This document shows positions 45,492 through 55,047 of a DNA stretch of 64,000 nucleotides, piece after piece. A program made the translations under genes and the position numbers. This DNA comes from Propionispora hippei DSM 15287 (lineage in GTDB: Bacteria; Bacillota; Negativicutes; Propionisporales; Propionisporaceae). The number at the start of each line of letters is the position of its first letter. The stretch's first letter is position 1. Where the stretch lies: NCBI RefSeq assembly GCF_900141835.1, contig NZ_FQZD01000007.1, positions 1-64,000 of the forward strand. Reading direction: 5' to 3'. Under the pieces are notes generated by a model. That model saw only the letters and a list, made by a program, of their open reading frames with translations. It did not search any database and was not told the DNA's origin.

Positions 45492-45535
45492 GCCTTTAAA
45501 GTAACTGTGGAGCTTGAGCGACGGGATGGATTCAA

Positions 45536-46681
45536 TTACTTTCTTACAAGCGTCGGAACGTTTTTCTGCCAGTCTTCATTTAATTCTCCATGAACTTGTT
45601 CCAGCAAATCAGGAATCTTCAGCTCCTGTGGGCAGTGTTGTGTACAAAGACCGCAAGCGATGCACCGGTCTGCGCCATGACCGGAAGGCAGCAGGGTTCC
45701 CTGATAAAAAAACTGGTCGATCGGGTGAGGCTTTACAAGCTGATAGTTGTTATAGAGTTTAAACAGTTCGGGAATACTCACGCCCTGGGGACAGGGCATG
45801 CAGTACTGGCAGCCTGTGCAGCCGATGCTGTTTTTTGCTTCGAAGGCTTCTCTGATTTTAGTTATTAGTTTTTGATCTTCTTCCGACATAGCATTAGGTT
45901 TGGCAGCAGCAAAGATATTCAAATTGTCTTTCAACTGGTCGAGATTGCTGGTGCCGCTTAGAATGAGCGATACCTCCGGCATGTTGTACAGCCAACGGAA
46001 GCACCATGCGGCAAGCGACCGTTTCTGAGGGTAAGCGTCGATCAGAGCGTGAACCTCCCGGGGGGCGTTACTCAGCAGATTTCCTCCGCGCAGCGGTTCC
46101 ATAATGACGGTGGCCAGACCCTTTTGGGCGGCATACCGTACCCCCTCAATGCCGACCTGCTGATATTCGTCCAGAATGTTGAGCTGAATCTGGGCCATCT
46201 CCCAGTCGAAGGAATCAACGATTTCTTTAAAAGCTGCCGTTGTGCTGTGAATCGAGAAGGCTTTATGCAGGATTTTCCCTTTTGCTATCATGTTATCAAG
46301 GAAGGTCAGTCCATCATAGCGCTGTACTTTTTCCCAGTTGGCGAGGAACAGATTATGCAGCAGGTAGACGTCGATATGATCGGTCCCCAGACGTAGCAAT
46401 TGTTCGTCCAGATATTTTTCAAAGTCCTCATGTTTTGTGATGTTCCAGATAGGGCTTTTGGTGGCAAGATAGACTTTATCCCGGTAGCCGTTTTTTAGCG
46501 CTTTCCCGGTAATGACCTCACTGTCTTTATAGACATAAGCGCTGTCCAAATAGTTGATACCTTGGTCGATGGCATAATGGACCATATGGATGGCTTCCGC
46601 TTCGTCTTGCGGAAACCGCATACAGCCCAAGCCCAGTTTGGATACTTGCAGTCCTGTTTTTCCATACAGTGCGTATTCCAT
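45536..46681 (-). CDS. Aldo-keto reductase with C-terminal 4Fe-4S domain
   Basis: The 381-residue protein has an AKR barrel (about 1-280, with LGLGCMRFPQDEAEAIHMVH and the catalytic Tyr in DSAYVYKDSE) and a ferredoxin-like tail with CTGCQYCMPCPQ (about 300-311) and CIACGLCTQHCPQ (about 340-352). Such proteins reduce or oxidise carbonyls with electrons from iron-sulfur partners in anaerobes. A second AKR gene lies 166 bp upstream in the same direction, with a gap between them, so joint transcription is possible. Confidence 0.92.
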   Translation of the reverse strand: MEYALYGKTGLQVSKLGLGCMRFPQDEAEAIHMVHYAIDQGINYLDSAYVYKDSEVITGKALKNGYRDKVYLATKSPIWNITKHEDFEKYLDEQLLRLGTDHIDVYLLHNLFLANWEKVQRYDGLTFLDNMIAKGKILHKAFSIHSTTAAFKEIVDSFDWEMAQIQLNILDEYQQVGIEGVRYAAQKGLATVIMEPLRGGNLLSNAPREVHALIDAYPQKRSLAAWCFRWLYNMPEVSLILSGTSNLDQLKDNLNIFAAAKPNAMSEEDQKLITKIREAFEAKNSIGCTGCQYCMPCPQGVSIPELFKLYNNYQLVKPHPIDQFFYQGTLLPSGHGADRCIACGLCTQHCPQELKIPDLLEQVHGELNEDWQKNVPTLVRK

Positions 46682-46847
46682 AGGTTCCTCCCCGTTCTTG
46701 TATTTTTTATGTCTCAGAACCAGCGGTAAGATGCCTGTTAATTAGGAACTTCTTACGCTATGGCAGGTTCACGGCAGCAGCGGTTCTTTGGCAAAAATGT
46801 ATTGCCACTTAGTCTGGAGGGTGCCTTCGTGATAAATTTATAGTCCT

Positions 46848-47864
<1,017 letters not shown>

Positions 47865-48110
47865 TTATTTAGAAGCGTATATATAAAATAAGCTGTGTTA
47901 CCTGCTATAAGAATAGTATTGCTTGAAAGAATAAAAGGAAATAGACCGTTACTGCTTAATACTTGCCTAAAACTGCAAAATGAGCTGGTTTGTGTTGCCG
48001 CACATGCTGCACCATGCTACGATGGTAGTATGTATTAAGAAGCGTTAGAGCGGCCGCCGCCAGGATGTACGGCAACTAAAGAATTATCTAGCGAAGGGCA
48101 GGGAACACAC

Positions 48111-49079
48111 GTGGAGAAGCAGCAACAGCACCCCGCAGCGGTCTTCGGTGAGATGGTTTCCATTCACCGCAAACTGCTGGAGCAGATTATCGCGATGACC
48201 GAGAGGATTACCGGGGCCGAAGGAACCACCGGCACGCCGATTCCCTATCTTTCCATTTACCGGCGCAGCTATCAGGCCCCACTGATCCCCAGTGTTCTAA
48301 CTCCCTCATTTTGCCTCATTCTGCAGGGTGAAAAGGAACTCCACCTTGGACAGGATATCCTTGCTTACCACGCAGGCGATTATCTTGCCTCCATCATAGA
48401 TATACCGGCATCGGGGCGAGTGATTGGCGCAACCGAAGCGACACCCTATATCGGTTTGCGTATCGATTTTACTACCAAAGAAATCGCTTCGGTGGTGATG
48501 GAGGCTGAGATTAACGTTAAATCCAAGGATAAAATGCTCGGCACAGCAGCCTTCATTGGAAGAGCCGATACAGAACTGCTGGACATATTTGTACGATTGC
48601 TGAAGCTGCTTGGTAAACCAAGGGAAGCTCCTTTTTTATCTGCGCTTATCAAACGGGAAATGATGTTTCATTTACCGTCAGGCGACTATGGACACCTATT
48701 TCTTCAACAGGCGCTTTATGATCAGCAAGCCGACGGAATCGGCCGGGCCATAGCCTGGATTAAGGAAAATTTCTCGCAGCCTTTTACTGTGGAAGAACTT
48801 GCAAAATTAAGCAATATGAGTGTGTCCGGACTACATCATAAATTTAAAGCTATCACCACGATGGGACCCCTGCAGTATCAAAAGCAACTGCGTCTTCAGG
48901 AGGCGCGTCGTCTCATGCTGAGCGGTTCCCTGGATGCAACCGGCGCGGCGCTGGAAGTCGGCTATGAAAGTCCGTCGCAGTTTACCCGGGAATACCGGCG
49001 TCTGTTTGGCTTGCCGCCGCTAAAGGATATGAAAGCTGTGCGAGAAACCCCTGATGCCGGAGAAGCCGGCAATAAGTAA
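48111..49079 (+). CDS. AraC-family regulator (YqhC-like)
   Basis: The 322-residue protein has an AraC N-terminal domain (about 40-195, LTPSFCLILQGEKELHLGQD) and a C-terminal HTH pair (about 210-305, with LSNMSVSGLHHKFKAITTMG and ATGAALEVGYESPSQFTREY). The start is GTG 48111 after AGGGCAGGGA. It faces away from the AKR gene across a 267-bp promoter gap. YqhC-type proteins sense aldehydes, which fits AKR control. Confidence 0.9.
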   Translation: MEKQQQHPAAVFGEMVSIHRKLLEQIIAMTERITGAEGTTGTPIPYLSIYRRSYQAPLIPSVLTPSFCLILQGEKELHLGQDILAYHAGDYLASIIDIPASGRVIGATEATPYIGLRIDFTTKEIASVVMEAEINVKSKDKMLGTAAFIGRADTELLDIFVRLLKLLGKPREAPFLSALIKREMMFHLPSGDYGHLFLQQALYDQQADGIGRAIAWIKENFSQPFTVEELAKLSNMSVSGLHHKFKAITTMGPLQYQKQLRLQEARRLMLSGSLDATGAALEVGYESPSQFTREYRRLFGLPPLKDMKAVRETPDAGEAGNK

Positions 49080-49174
49080 ACGGCTACTAGTATGCTTGTG
49101 ATAAAGCTTTTGCAAGGGGAGTGGAATTTGCAAAATAAGTCAGGCAAAAAAACGATTAAGACAGGAGATATAAC

Positions 49175-49930
49175 ATGAACGAAGATAGATTTACCGGAAG
49201 AGCCAACCTTTACGCAAAGTACCGGCCGTCATATCCGGCTGATTTTATTGAATATTTATATTCGCAGGTTGGTTTGACTAAAGATAGTATTATTGCGGAT
49301 ATTGGTTCCGGTACAGGAATATTCACCAGACTTATGCTAAGGCAACACAGTTTTGTCTATGGAGTCGAGCCCAATGAGGATATGCGAAAAACAGCCGAGA
49401 GTGAGCTGGCCCGCTACCGGAATTTTGTATCGATACATGCACCGGCTGAAAGAACGGGATTAAAAGCTGCCAGCATTGACTTTGTTACCGTTGCCCAGGC
49501 TTTTCATTGGTTTGACAGGGAAAAATTCAGAATGGAATGCAAAAGAATAGTAAGAGAAAAAGGCAAAGTAATTTTGGTATGGAACAGCCGGGGTAATGAA
49601 AGTGAATTGACCAGGGAAACCATTGAAATAAACCGAAAATATTGTCCGGGCTTCGAGGGGGTTTCCGGTGGAATGAGGGAGGCAAACCCGGAACAATACG
49701 GTGATTTTTTTAAAGGTGGCACTTGCGAATATAAAGTGTTTAGCAATGACTCAATTCTTGATGAAGCCAGCTTTATCGGCCGCAACCTGTCGGCATCCTA
49801 TGCACCCAAACAGGGAACAGAAAGCTATGAGCCATATATTTTTGACCTTACCCGGTTATTTCAAAAATACAGTAAATCCGGTTATTTGCGTGTGCCTAGT
49901 CTTACGCGAAGTTATGTTGGCGAGGTATAG
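49175..49930 (+). CDS. Class I SAM-dependent methyltransferase
   Basis: The 251-residue protein has the SAM-binding motif IADIGSGTGIFTRLML (about 40-55), the acidic motif GVEPNEDM and FVTVAQAFHWFD (about 108-119) of the methyltransferase-11/25 group. The substrate is unknown. The start codon ATG 49175 follows AGGAG. It stands alone between an AraC gene and a ferredoxin-nitroreductase gene. Confidence 0.9.
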   Translation: MNEDRFTGRANLYAKYRPSYPADFIEYLYSQVGLTKDSIIADIGSGTGIFTRLMLRQHSFVYGVEPNEDMRKTAESELARYRNFVSIHAPAERTGLKAASIDFVTVAQAFHWFDREKFRMECKRIVREKGKVILVWNSRGNESELTRETIEINRKYCPGFEGVSGGMREANPEQYGDFFKGGTCEYKVFSNDSILDEASFIGRNLSASYAPKQGTESYEPYIFDLTRLFQKYSKSGYLRVPSLTRSYVGEV

Positions 49931-50089
49931 GAAGGCCGGTGGTTTCTCCTGTCGCTTCCGGATGAGGTAGGCCGGTACGCGGCCGGCAATGGTATAAGTA
50001 AATAGATAAAAATAAAAAATGAATATGACATATAGTTGTCTCATTACCTTTTGTACAATAAAGAAAAAAATAAGAGGTGATGAGAAACT

Positions 50090-50920
50090 ATGACTGCAAA
50101 TTTTATTAAAGTTGATCAAGAGACATGTTCCCGATGTGGCATTTGTGCCACCGTTTGTCCTGGTGTTATCGGTATGGGAAGCAACGGTCCGCAGGCTGTC
50201 CGGGATCTTTGTGTAAGCTGCGGACAATGTGTGGCGGTTTGTCCTACGGGAGCCTTGGATAACACCAATACGCCGTTAGCAAATCAGGTTTCCGCTGCGG
50301 GAAACGCGGTTCTTGATCCGGATCGGGCTGCCGGATTTTTGCGGTCACGCCGGTCGATTCGCAATTATCAGCCTAAGCGTGTAGCAAGGGAAAAGTTACT
50401 GAAATTGCTTGATATTGCCCGGATGGCTCCGACTGCCTGCAATTCACAGGGAATTTCCTATCATGTGGTGGACAATCCCGCTATATTACAGAAGATTTCC
50501 GCAGTCGTTATGGATTGGACGGAAGACCAGCTGAACCATTCTCCCGCCATGGCTTCAGCAAAGTATGCCCCCCATCTGGCGATGATGGTAGAAATGTACC
50601 GGCAATCCGGCGAAGATGTTGTTTTGCGATCAGCGCCATGTTTGATTGTAGCTGTCGCGGATAAGCATTCTTTTGCCACAGGAAGGGATAATACGTATAT
50701 ATCCTTTGCCTATTTGCAGCTCTTTGCCATGTCATTGGAACTGGGCACGTGTTGGGCCGGCTTGTTTGAATACTGCGCCGCCTCCGGTTATGAGCCGCTT
50801 CTTCAATTGCTGGATCTGCCGGAAAACCTGCAGGTGACCAGCGGCATGATGGTTGGTTATCCGCAATTCACCTATAAACGATGGGTGGAGAGAAACCTCC
50901 TGCAAGTTACCTGGCAATAG
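50090..50920 (+). CDS. Nitroreductase fused to an N-terminal 2[4Fe-4S] ferredoxin
   Basis: The 276-residue protein has CSRCGICATVCP (about 13-24) and CVSCGQCVAVCP (about 43-54), then a nitroreductase FMN domain (about 80-265, starting RSRRSIRNYQPKRV and with MAPTACNSQG). The ferredoxin domain would supply electrons directly, a typical design in anaerobes. It reduces nitro or other aromatic groups. AAGAGGTGATG precedes ATG 50090. A MarR gene follows after 119 bp. Confidence 0.93.
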   Translation: MTANFIKVDQETCSRCGICATVCPGVIGMGSNGPQAVRDLCVSCGQCVAVCPTGALDNTNTPLANQVSAAGNAVLDPDRAAGFLRSRRSIRNYQPKRVAREKLLKLLDIARMAPTACNSQGISYHVVDNPAILQKISAVVMDWTEDQLNHSPAMASAKYAPHLAMMVEMYRQSGEDVVLRSAPCLIVAVADKHSFATGRDNTYISFAYLQLFAMSLELGTCWAGLFEYCAASGYEPLLQLLDLPENLQVTSGMMVGYPQFTYKRWVERNLLQVTWQ

Positions 50921-51039
50921 AACAAACCGGCTGGCGTTTGCCCTGCCCCGTGATGCCTCACACTGGTGCTGCGTTGCCACTGAAGTCTGGACGAATTTTA
51001 GTTTATATGCTAAACTATTTGTAACGGGAGGGTGGCAAC

Positions 51040-51489
51040 ATGCAGTCAGCAACGGAAAACAGTGATCCCCGGCAGGGCAGCGCCCGAATCGGCCGGCTTA
51101 TTATGAAGCTCAGACGCCTTGAACGGCAGCCGCACCACTTCGGTGCCGCAGGCTGTCTGACTCCCAGTGAAATTCATACGATTGATGCGATTGGGACGGG
51201 GGGCGGAATGTTAATGAGTGAACTGGCAACTCGCCTGGGGATTACCAAGGGGGCGGTTACCCAGCTTGTCACTCGTCTGGAAGATAAGGCCTGTGTGCAG
51301 CGCCGGTCCCATGCCACGGACAGTAGAGCGACACTGGTTTCGCTGAGTACCAAAGGAGAGCAGGCATATCTGGCGCACAGGCAGTTAAATCAGAAGTTTT
51401 ATGAAAGGCTTGGCGCCCAGTTAACCGCGCAGGAAATAGCTGTTTTTGAAAAATGTGTGGATATATTTTGTGAAGTATTAGACGAGTAA
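51040..51489 (+). CDS. MarR-family transcriptional regulator
   Basis: The 149-residue protein has a winged helix at about 40-115, with MSELATRLGITKGAVTQLVT and RRSHATDSRATLVSLSTKGE, the MarR wing motif. It probably represses the adjacent methyltransferase gene or its own promoter when a ligand is absent. ATG 51040 follows GGGAGGG. The start of the downstream gene is 147 bp on. Confidence 0.9.
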   Translation: MQSATENSDPRQGSARIGRLIMKLRRLERQPHHFGAAGCLTPSEIHTIDAIGTGGGMLMSELATRLGITKGAVTQLVTRLEDKACVQRRSHATDSRATLVSLSTKGEQAYLAHRQLNQKFYERLGAQLTAQEIAVFEKCVDIFCEVLDE

Positions 51490-51635
51490 TTTTTTTGAAC
51501 ATTTAGTTTAGTAGCTATACTATATGCTGCTTTTATCCGCGCTAACTGTCTGATAGAATCGCTGACGGCGAAAGAACGTGCTCAAGTTGTCTTTGGAAGC
51601 TGACCAAACCGTACATAACTAGGAGGTTATTGATT

Positions 51636-52644
51636 ATGAAGAATCCAGTGCAGGCACCAGGCGCGTTATACCGGATGATGCAGCAATATAAAGAGGCCCA
51701 GTTGCTACTTGCCGGGATTCAATTGGATGTTTTTTCCCATTTGCAGGAGGCGGTGACCGCAGCTGCGGTGGCCGGCGAGACAAGATATGACGCGCGTAAT
51801 CTGGCATTGTTTTTAAACAGTCTGGCGGCTATCGGTCTGCTTGAAAAAAAAAGGTGATTGCTTTCAGAATACGCCGGTAGCCGAAGTCTTTTTGAACAGG
51901 CATAGCGAGCTTTATTTGGGAGAATATCTGGCCTTCCGGAACGAAATGACCAGCCTGGACAAGGTGGTGGCACGGGTGCGCCAGGGGCCGGATGTAAGCA
52001 TCAGGCAGCATAATCAGGGCAGCAGGGTATACAATTTCCGGGAACTGGCCCGCCTGTCGGCTGTTGAAATATATACCGGGCGGGTTCAGGATTTTTTGCA
52101 GGCAGTGCAGAGCGTGTTTTTACCGGACAGTGCCGTACGCCTGCTTGACCTGGGGGGTGGCTCCGGCATGCTGGCGATCGAGACCCTTATACATTTTCCC
52201 CGGGCTTCGGGAGTGATTTTTGAACATCCGCAGGTTGCCGACATTCCGGAGCAGTTTGTCAAGGAGCGTCAGTTAATGGACCGGCTGCAGGTCTGGCGGG
52301 GCGATTTTACGACAGATGATATTGGAGCCGGTTACGACTTGATCATTGCTTCCGGTATTTTTGATTTTGCCAGTACCGACTTGCCGGGAATGGCCGGTAA
52401 AATCGCCCGGGCGCTGCGGCCACACGGCTATCTGTATCTGGTCAGTCATCAGGTCAGCACCGATTTTCTTTCCCCTAAGGAAGTGATTGTGGGGTGGCTG
52501 CCAAGTCATCTGGATGGGCTGGACCTGCTGCAGAGCCGGCAAAGCATTGAGGCCGCCCTGGCTCAGACCGGTTTGATCAAAGCCGGCCGGGATGCTGCGG
52601 GGGCAGCAGGCGGTCTGCGTGGTCAGTTGTACCATTTTGCATAA
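51636..52644 (+). pseudogene. O-methyltransferase-like gene split by a frameshift in an A9 run
   Basis: Frame 1 starts at ATG 51636 (after AGGAGG) and encodes an N-terminal dimerisation-like domain, then stops as LLEKKR just after the A9 run (51844-51852). Another frame starting at 51841 continues with GDCFQNTPVAEVF and the SAM-binding VRLLDLGGGSGMLAIETL, ending at 52644. Deleting one A joins them as LLEKKGDCF. Together they form an O-methyltransferase-like protein of about 335 residues. It may be a true mutation, a phase-variable switch or an assembly error. Confidence 0.75.
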
Positions 52645-52710
52645 ACAAGTAAAGGGCGGTTCCTTCTGTTTTTTTACTTTTGATTTTTAACTGAATATCT
52701 GTAAGGGATA

Positions 52711-52740
52711 TTGACAGGATATTGCGAAATCAAGTAGAAT
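52711..52740 (+). promoter_or_regulatory. Promoter of the c-di-GMP riboswitch transcript
   Basis: TTGACA (52711-52716) and TAGAAT (52735-52740) are 18 bp apart. The expected start near 52747 lies just before the riboswitch. Confidence 0.7.
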
Positions 52741-52760
52741 TTAATTAATAATTGTATAAT

Positions 52761-52840
52761 AATGGCAAACTCATCGAAAGATGAGGACGCAAAGCTATGG
52801 GTCTGTCAGCGAAAATCCGCTTGTGATCGCCAGGCTGCCT
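52761..52840 (+). ncRNA. c-di-GMP-I (GEMM-I) riboswitch aptamer
   Basis: The order GGCAAAC, then a GAAA-capped stem CTCATC/GATGAG, then GACGCAAAGC and TATGGGTCTG, then GATCGCCAGGCTGCC is the GEMM-I aptamer. The conserved GGCAAAC and ACGCAAAGC sections are intact. It binds the second messenger cyclic di-GMP. A terminator overlaps its 3' end, so binding should prevent termination and switch expression on (inference from the overlap). Confidence 0.92.
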
Positions 52841-52876
52841 TCTTCCAGCAGGAAGATCAGGTTGCCTGTTTTTTTT
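52831..52876 (+). terminator. Expression-platform terminator of the c-di-GMP riboswitch
   Basis: CAGGCTGCC..TTCTTCC pairs with GGAAGATCAGGTTGCCTG with a bulge, and TTTTTTTT follows. Its left arm is shared with the 3' part of the aptamer, so the two structures are exclusive. Confidence 0.82.
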
Positions 52877-53082
52877 GTGTAAATTTCCGCGCAATCACAT
52901 GATATATATAGTTACCTTATCTACAGGGAGAGTCAGTAGCGGACATACCCGGAAAATGGCTGAGACCGAAGGAACTATACGCATAGAAATGCATCACAGA
53001 CGAAACTGGATAGCGGTAGTAGCCCGGCTCCATTGATTAAGGGGCAGGCATCGGAGCAGGTTAAAGAGGATGGGGTTGAATT
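52877..53082 (+). other. About 200-nt unexplained leader between the riboswitch and the 45-codon ORF
   Basis: No ORF is found. The strand has phrases such as GGAGAGTCAGTAGCGGACAT, GGCTGAGACCGAAGGAACTA and GACGAAACTGGATAGCGG that resemble structured RNA, but no known class fits. It may be a second aptamer or regulatory RNA. Confidence 0.4.
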
Positions 53083-53220
53083 ATGGAAAAGGATGCTTCT
53101 GAAATAGAATTAACCGAAGAGGAACTGATGAGACTTCTGAAGAACTTACCTCAGATTCTTGAGGAATTGATTGCTGAGCATGGACAGCAGGCAGAGGATG
53201 TAGGGCAGGCCGGCAAGTAA
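53083..53220 (+). CDS. Small acidic protein of 45 residues under the c-di-GMP riboswitch
   Basis: ATG 53083 opens a frame to TAA 53218-53220 with AGAGGATGGGG upstream as ribosome site. The product is acidic and helical, with EIELTEEELMRLLKNLPQIL and EELIAEHGQQAED. No signal peptide, membrane segment or cysteine is present. No family was recognised; it could be a regulator peptide or an adaptor. The riboswitch upstream is the main reason to take it seriously. Confidence 0.6.
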   Translation: MEKDASEIELTEEELMRLLKNLPQILEELIAEHGQQAEDVGQAGK

Positions 53221-53322
53221 AGGCCTATACAAGGAATAAACATGGATGTCAGGGAATTTTTTCTGTACATAAAAAAGCGGTAGCTGACGGAAACGTTTTT
53301 TCTGTACTAAAGAGATCATACA

Positions 53323-53367
53323 GCAAGCCGCCCGCTGTCCTGTTAAGAGAAACAGCGGGCGGCTTGC
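53323..53367. other. 16-bp perfect inverted repeat after the small ORF
   Basis: GCAAGCCGCCCGCTGT (53323-53338) and ACAGCGGGCGGCTTGC (53352-53367) pair exactly. There is no T-tract on either strand, so it may be a weak terminator or an mRNA-end hairpin. Confidence 0.55.
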
Positions 53368-53386
53368 AACAGCAATAATGAGGGCA

Positions 53387-53440
53387 GGTACCTTATCAGC
53401 CTTTATCCAGTGAATACTGTTTTAAGACTGCCAAAGTACT
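53387..53440. repeat. Dispersed inverted-end repeat, short copy R4
   Basis: It starts GGTACCTTATCAGCCTTTAT and ends TTTTAAGACTGCCAAAGTACT, an inverted relation to R1 and R3. Like R3 it lacks the long core. It overlaps the start of the next ORF. Confidence 0.75.
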
Positions 53441-53766
53441 GGTTAGGAGCCTTCGCCATGGCGATGACCGGTGTGATTTTGATTTTTTACCGTTTTAGAT
53501 CCCGAAAGTGGTTCCTGCAGGCTGTCGTCAGGCGGTTTGTGACCTTTGGCACGATGCGGCTGATCAACTGGATAGGCTTCGGGCTTGGACATGCGATCTC
53601 CTCCGGTTTGCAGGTTTTGTTGGCAACAGATGTCTTGTTTCAACAGCAAGATTCTAACTATAGTTTGCGCGCCTTGGCCGGTGCTATCCCTGGAAAAATT
53701 ACGCTTGCTTGTGCTTTTCTGTCAGGCCGGAAACATTGCGGCAGAGGGTTTAATTACATTTTTTAA
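53410..53766 (+). CDS. Putative small membrane protein, possibly DUF1622-like
   Basis: This 118-residue frame has two hydrophobic segments: GAFAMAMTGVILIFYRF near the start and HAISSGLQVLLATDVL near 60-76. The second resembles the core of DUF1622 membrane proteins. The first codons (MNTVLRLPKYW) derive from repeat R4, so the native N-terminus may have been lost and the gene may be a remnant. No strong ribosome site is seen. Confidence 0.35.
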   Translation: MNTVLRLPKYWLGAFAMAMTGVILIFYRFRSRKWFLQAVVRRFVTFGTMRLINWIGFGLGHAISSGLQVLLATDVLFQQQDSNYSLRALAGAIPGKITLACAFLSGRKHCGRGFNYIF

Positions 53767-53853
53767 AAAGAGAGCCGTTATGTGAAAAATAAGTATAGGT
53801 TTTCCGGGCCAGACCTGATACAATCAAAGTATAATACATTAGGGGGGGCCACC

Positions 53854-54216
53854 GTGCAGCAACGTTATAGACAAGAAAAACAGACGCAGATGATGCAAAT
53901 GCAAATGAGCGACAAACCGGTTATTAAAGAGGACAACCGGATATTTCGCGTACAAAATCCTATGCGCAGCGAATTATCGTTAAGCCTATTCTTTTTGTTT
54001 AAAGGACATATCGCCAACAGTGTGAAAAAAACCAGGGAGGCCCATCCTCAGGTCAATATTATTTTCGGCAAAGTGGGCGGCTCCTGGTGGAAACCGGAAT
54101 TCCGCATTATTGTGGGTGGCAAGAACAAGAAAACGGTCCAACTGGCTATGGAAATGCTGCAGAAGAAGTTGAACGGGGAAAAGGAAAAAAAGGAAAAAAA
54201 GGCCGAGAAAAAATAG
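53854..54216 (+). CDS. Hypothetical protein with basic tail
   Basis: The product of 120 residues from GTG 53854, placed by GGGGGGG at 53842-53848, starts MQQRYRQEKQTQMMQMQMSD and ends in a Lys/Glu-rich tail. A mid-section reads FGKVGGSWWKPEFRIIVGGK followed by a helix. A TATAAT lies at 53830-53835. No family is recognised; an RNA- or phosphate-binding role is possible from charge, not proven. Confidence 0.65.
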   Translation: MQQRYRQEKQTQMMQMQMSDKPVIKEDNRIFRVQNPMRSELSLSLFFLFKGHIANSVKKTREAHPQVNIIFGKVGGSWWKPEFRIIVGGKNKKTVQLAMEMLQKKLNGEKEKKEKKAEKK

Positions 54217-54313
54217 GAAACCGGTCGTTGACGGCGAGGCAGGCCTTATGGGGAGGCATCCTCAGTGAAGAAAGAGGAAATACCGGGTAAGCTGCTGTCC
54301 GCCGAAATATTTG

Positions 54314-54345
54314 AGAACCTGCGAATTTCGCAGGTTCTTTATTAT
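54314..54345 (+). terminator. Terminator after the hypothetical gene
   Basis: AGAACCTGCGAA and TTCGCAGGTTCT pair around a tiny loop and TTATT follows. Confidence 0.85.
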
Positions 54346-54424
54346 TTTAGCAAGCTTTTTAAAAGACTTATTTTCAGTCAGGATATAATTTGATTTTTCT
54401 TGTCTTTGGCAAAATAAAATAAAT

Positions 54425-54465
54425 ACCGCCCTGTTGTTCAGGGCAAGAACGGCAGGGCGGTTTTA
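54425..54465 (+). terminator. Second hairpin with T-run in the 395-bp gap before the HHE gene
   Basis: ACCGCCCTG and CAGGGCGGT pair and TTTTAA follows. No gene is between the two hairpins, so the transcript it serves is unclear. Confidence 0.6.
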
Positions 54466-54611
54466 ACCTATCCAGGCAGTTTTTTCCTGCTTATTAAAGA
54501 AGCTCTATTTTGCCAGGTAAAAATGATTGCTGCCGTGTTGATATAAATCACAGCCGGTGAAAGCAAGCCTTGGTAAAATAAGGCTAGAATATATGGTTGG
54601 AGGGGATCAAC

Positions 54612-55022
54612 ATGATTGATAAGAACACAATTAACCGGCAGCATGATGAAATCAAGCAACTGCTGGCGGCGATCGGCGGTTATCGCAGCCTTGACAATAT
54701 TACGGAGAACGCCTTTAAAATATCGCTATTACTGGGGCAATTGGCCGGGAAAATCAACATACATTTGCTGCATGAGGACAAATATGTGTATCCCGATTTA
54801 CAAAAGCATCAGGATGCCAAGGTTAAGGAAGCCAGCCTGCGGTTTATGCACGAAATGGGTGGTTTGGTTGATGCCTTTACCGCTTTTAAGGGTAAATATA
54901 TGTCGGCGCCGGCCATTAAGGCGGACCCGACAGGCTTTATGCAGGAACGGGATCTAGTGTTTAGGGCCATTGCCGAACGGATAAAAAAAGAAGATCACTC
55001 CTTGTATTCTCTGGTGGGATAA
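54612..55022 (+). CDS. Hemerythrin HHE-domain protein
   Basis: The 136-residue protein has RQHDEIKQLLAAIGGY (His near 10), HLLHEDKYVYPDLQ (His and Glu near 50-60) and HEMGGLVDAF and EDHSLYSL, the spaced His/Glu ligands of a di-iron HHE domain. It may bind oxygen, nitric oxide or iron. ATG 54612 follows GGAGGGG. It differs from the bacteriohemerythrin at 17896 in ligand pattern. Confidence 0.85.
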   Translation: MIDKNTINRQHDEIKQLLAAIGGYRSLDNITENAFKISLLLGQLAGKINIHLLHEDKYVYPDLQKHQDAKVKEASLRFMHEMGGLVDAFTAFKGKYMSAPAIKADPTGFMQERDLVFRAIAERIKKEDHSLYSLVG

Positions 55023-55047
55023 AGGCGAATCCCGGCTTGCGATAGTC

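Noticed and set aside
52918-53060. Possible TPP, T-box, glycine, FMN or THF riboswitch after the c-di-GMP aptamer
   Set aside because: Short phrases such as GCTGAGA and CTGGATA recall these classes but the required conserved blocks and order are missing.
53443-53649. 68-codon minus-strand frame opposite the DUF1622-like ORF
   Set aside because: Sequence is low in hydrophobic pattern and without motifs, whereas the plus frame has membrane segments.
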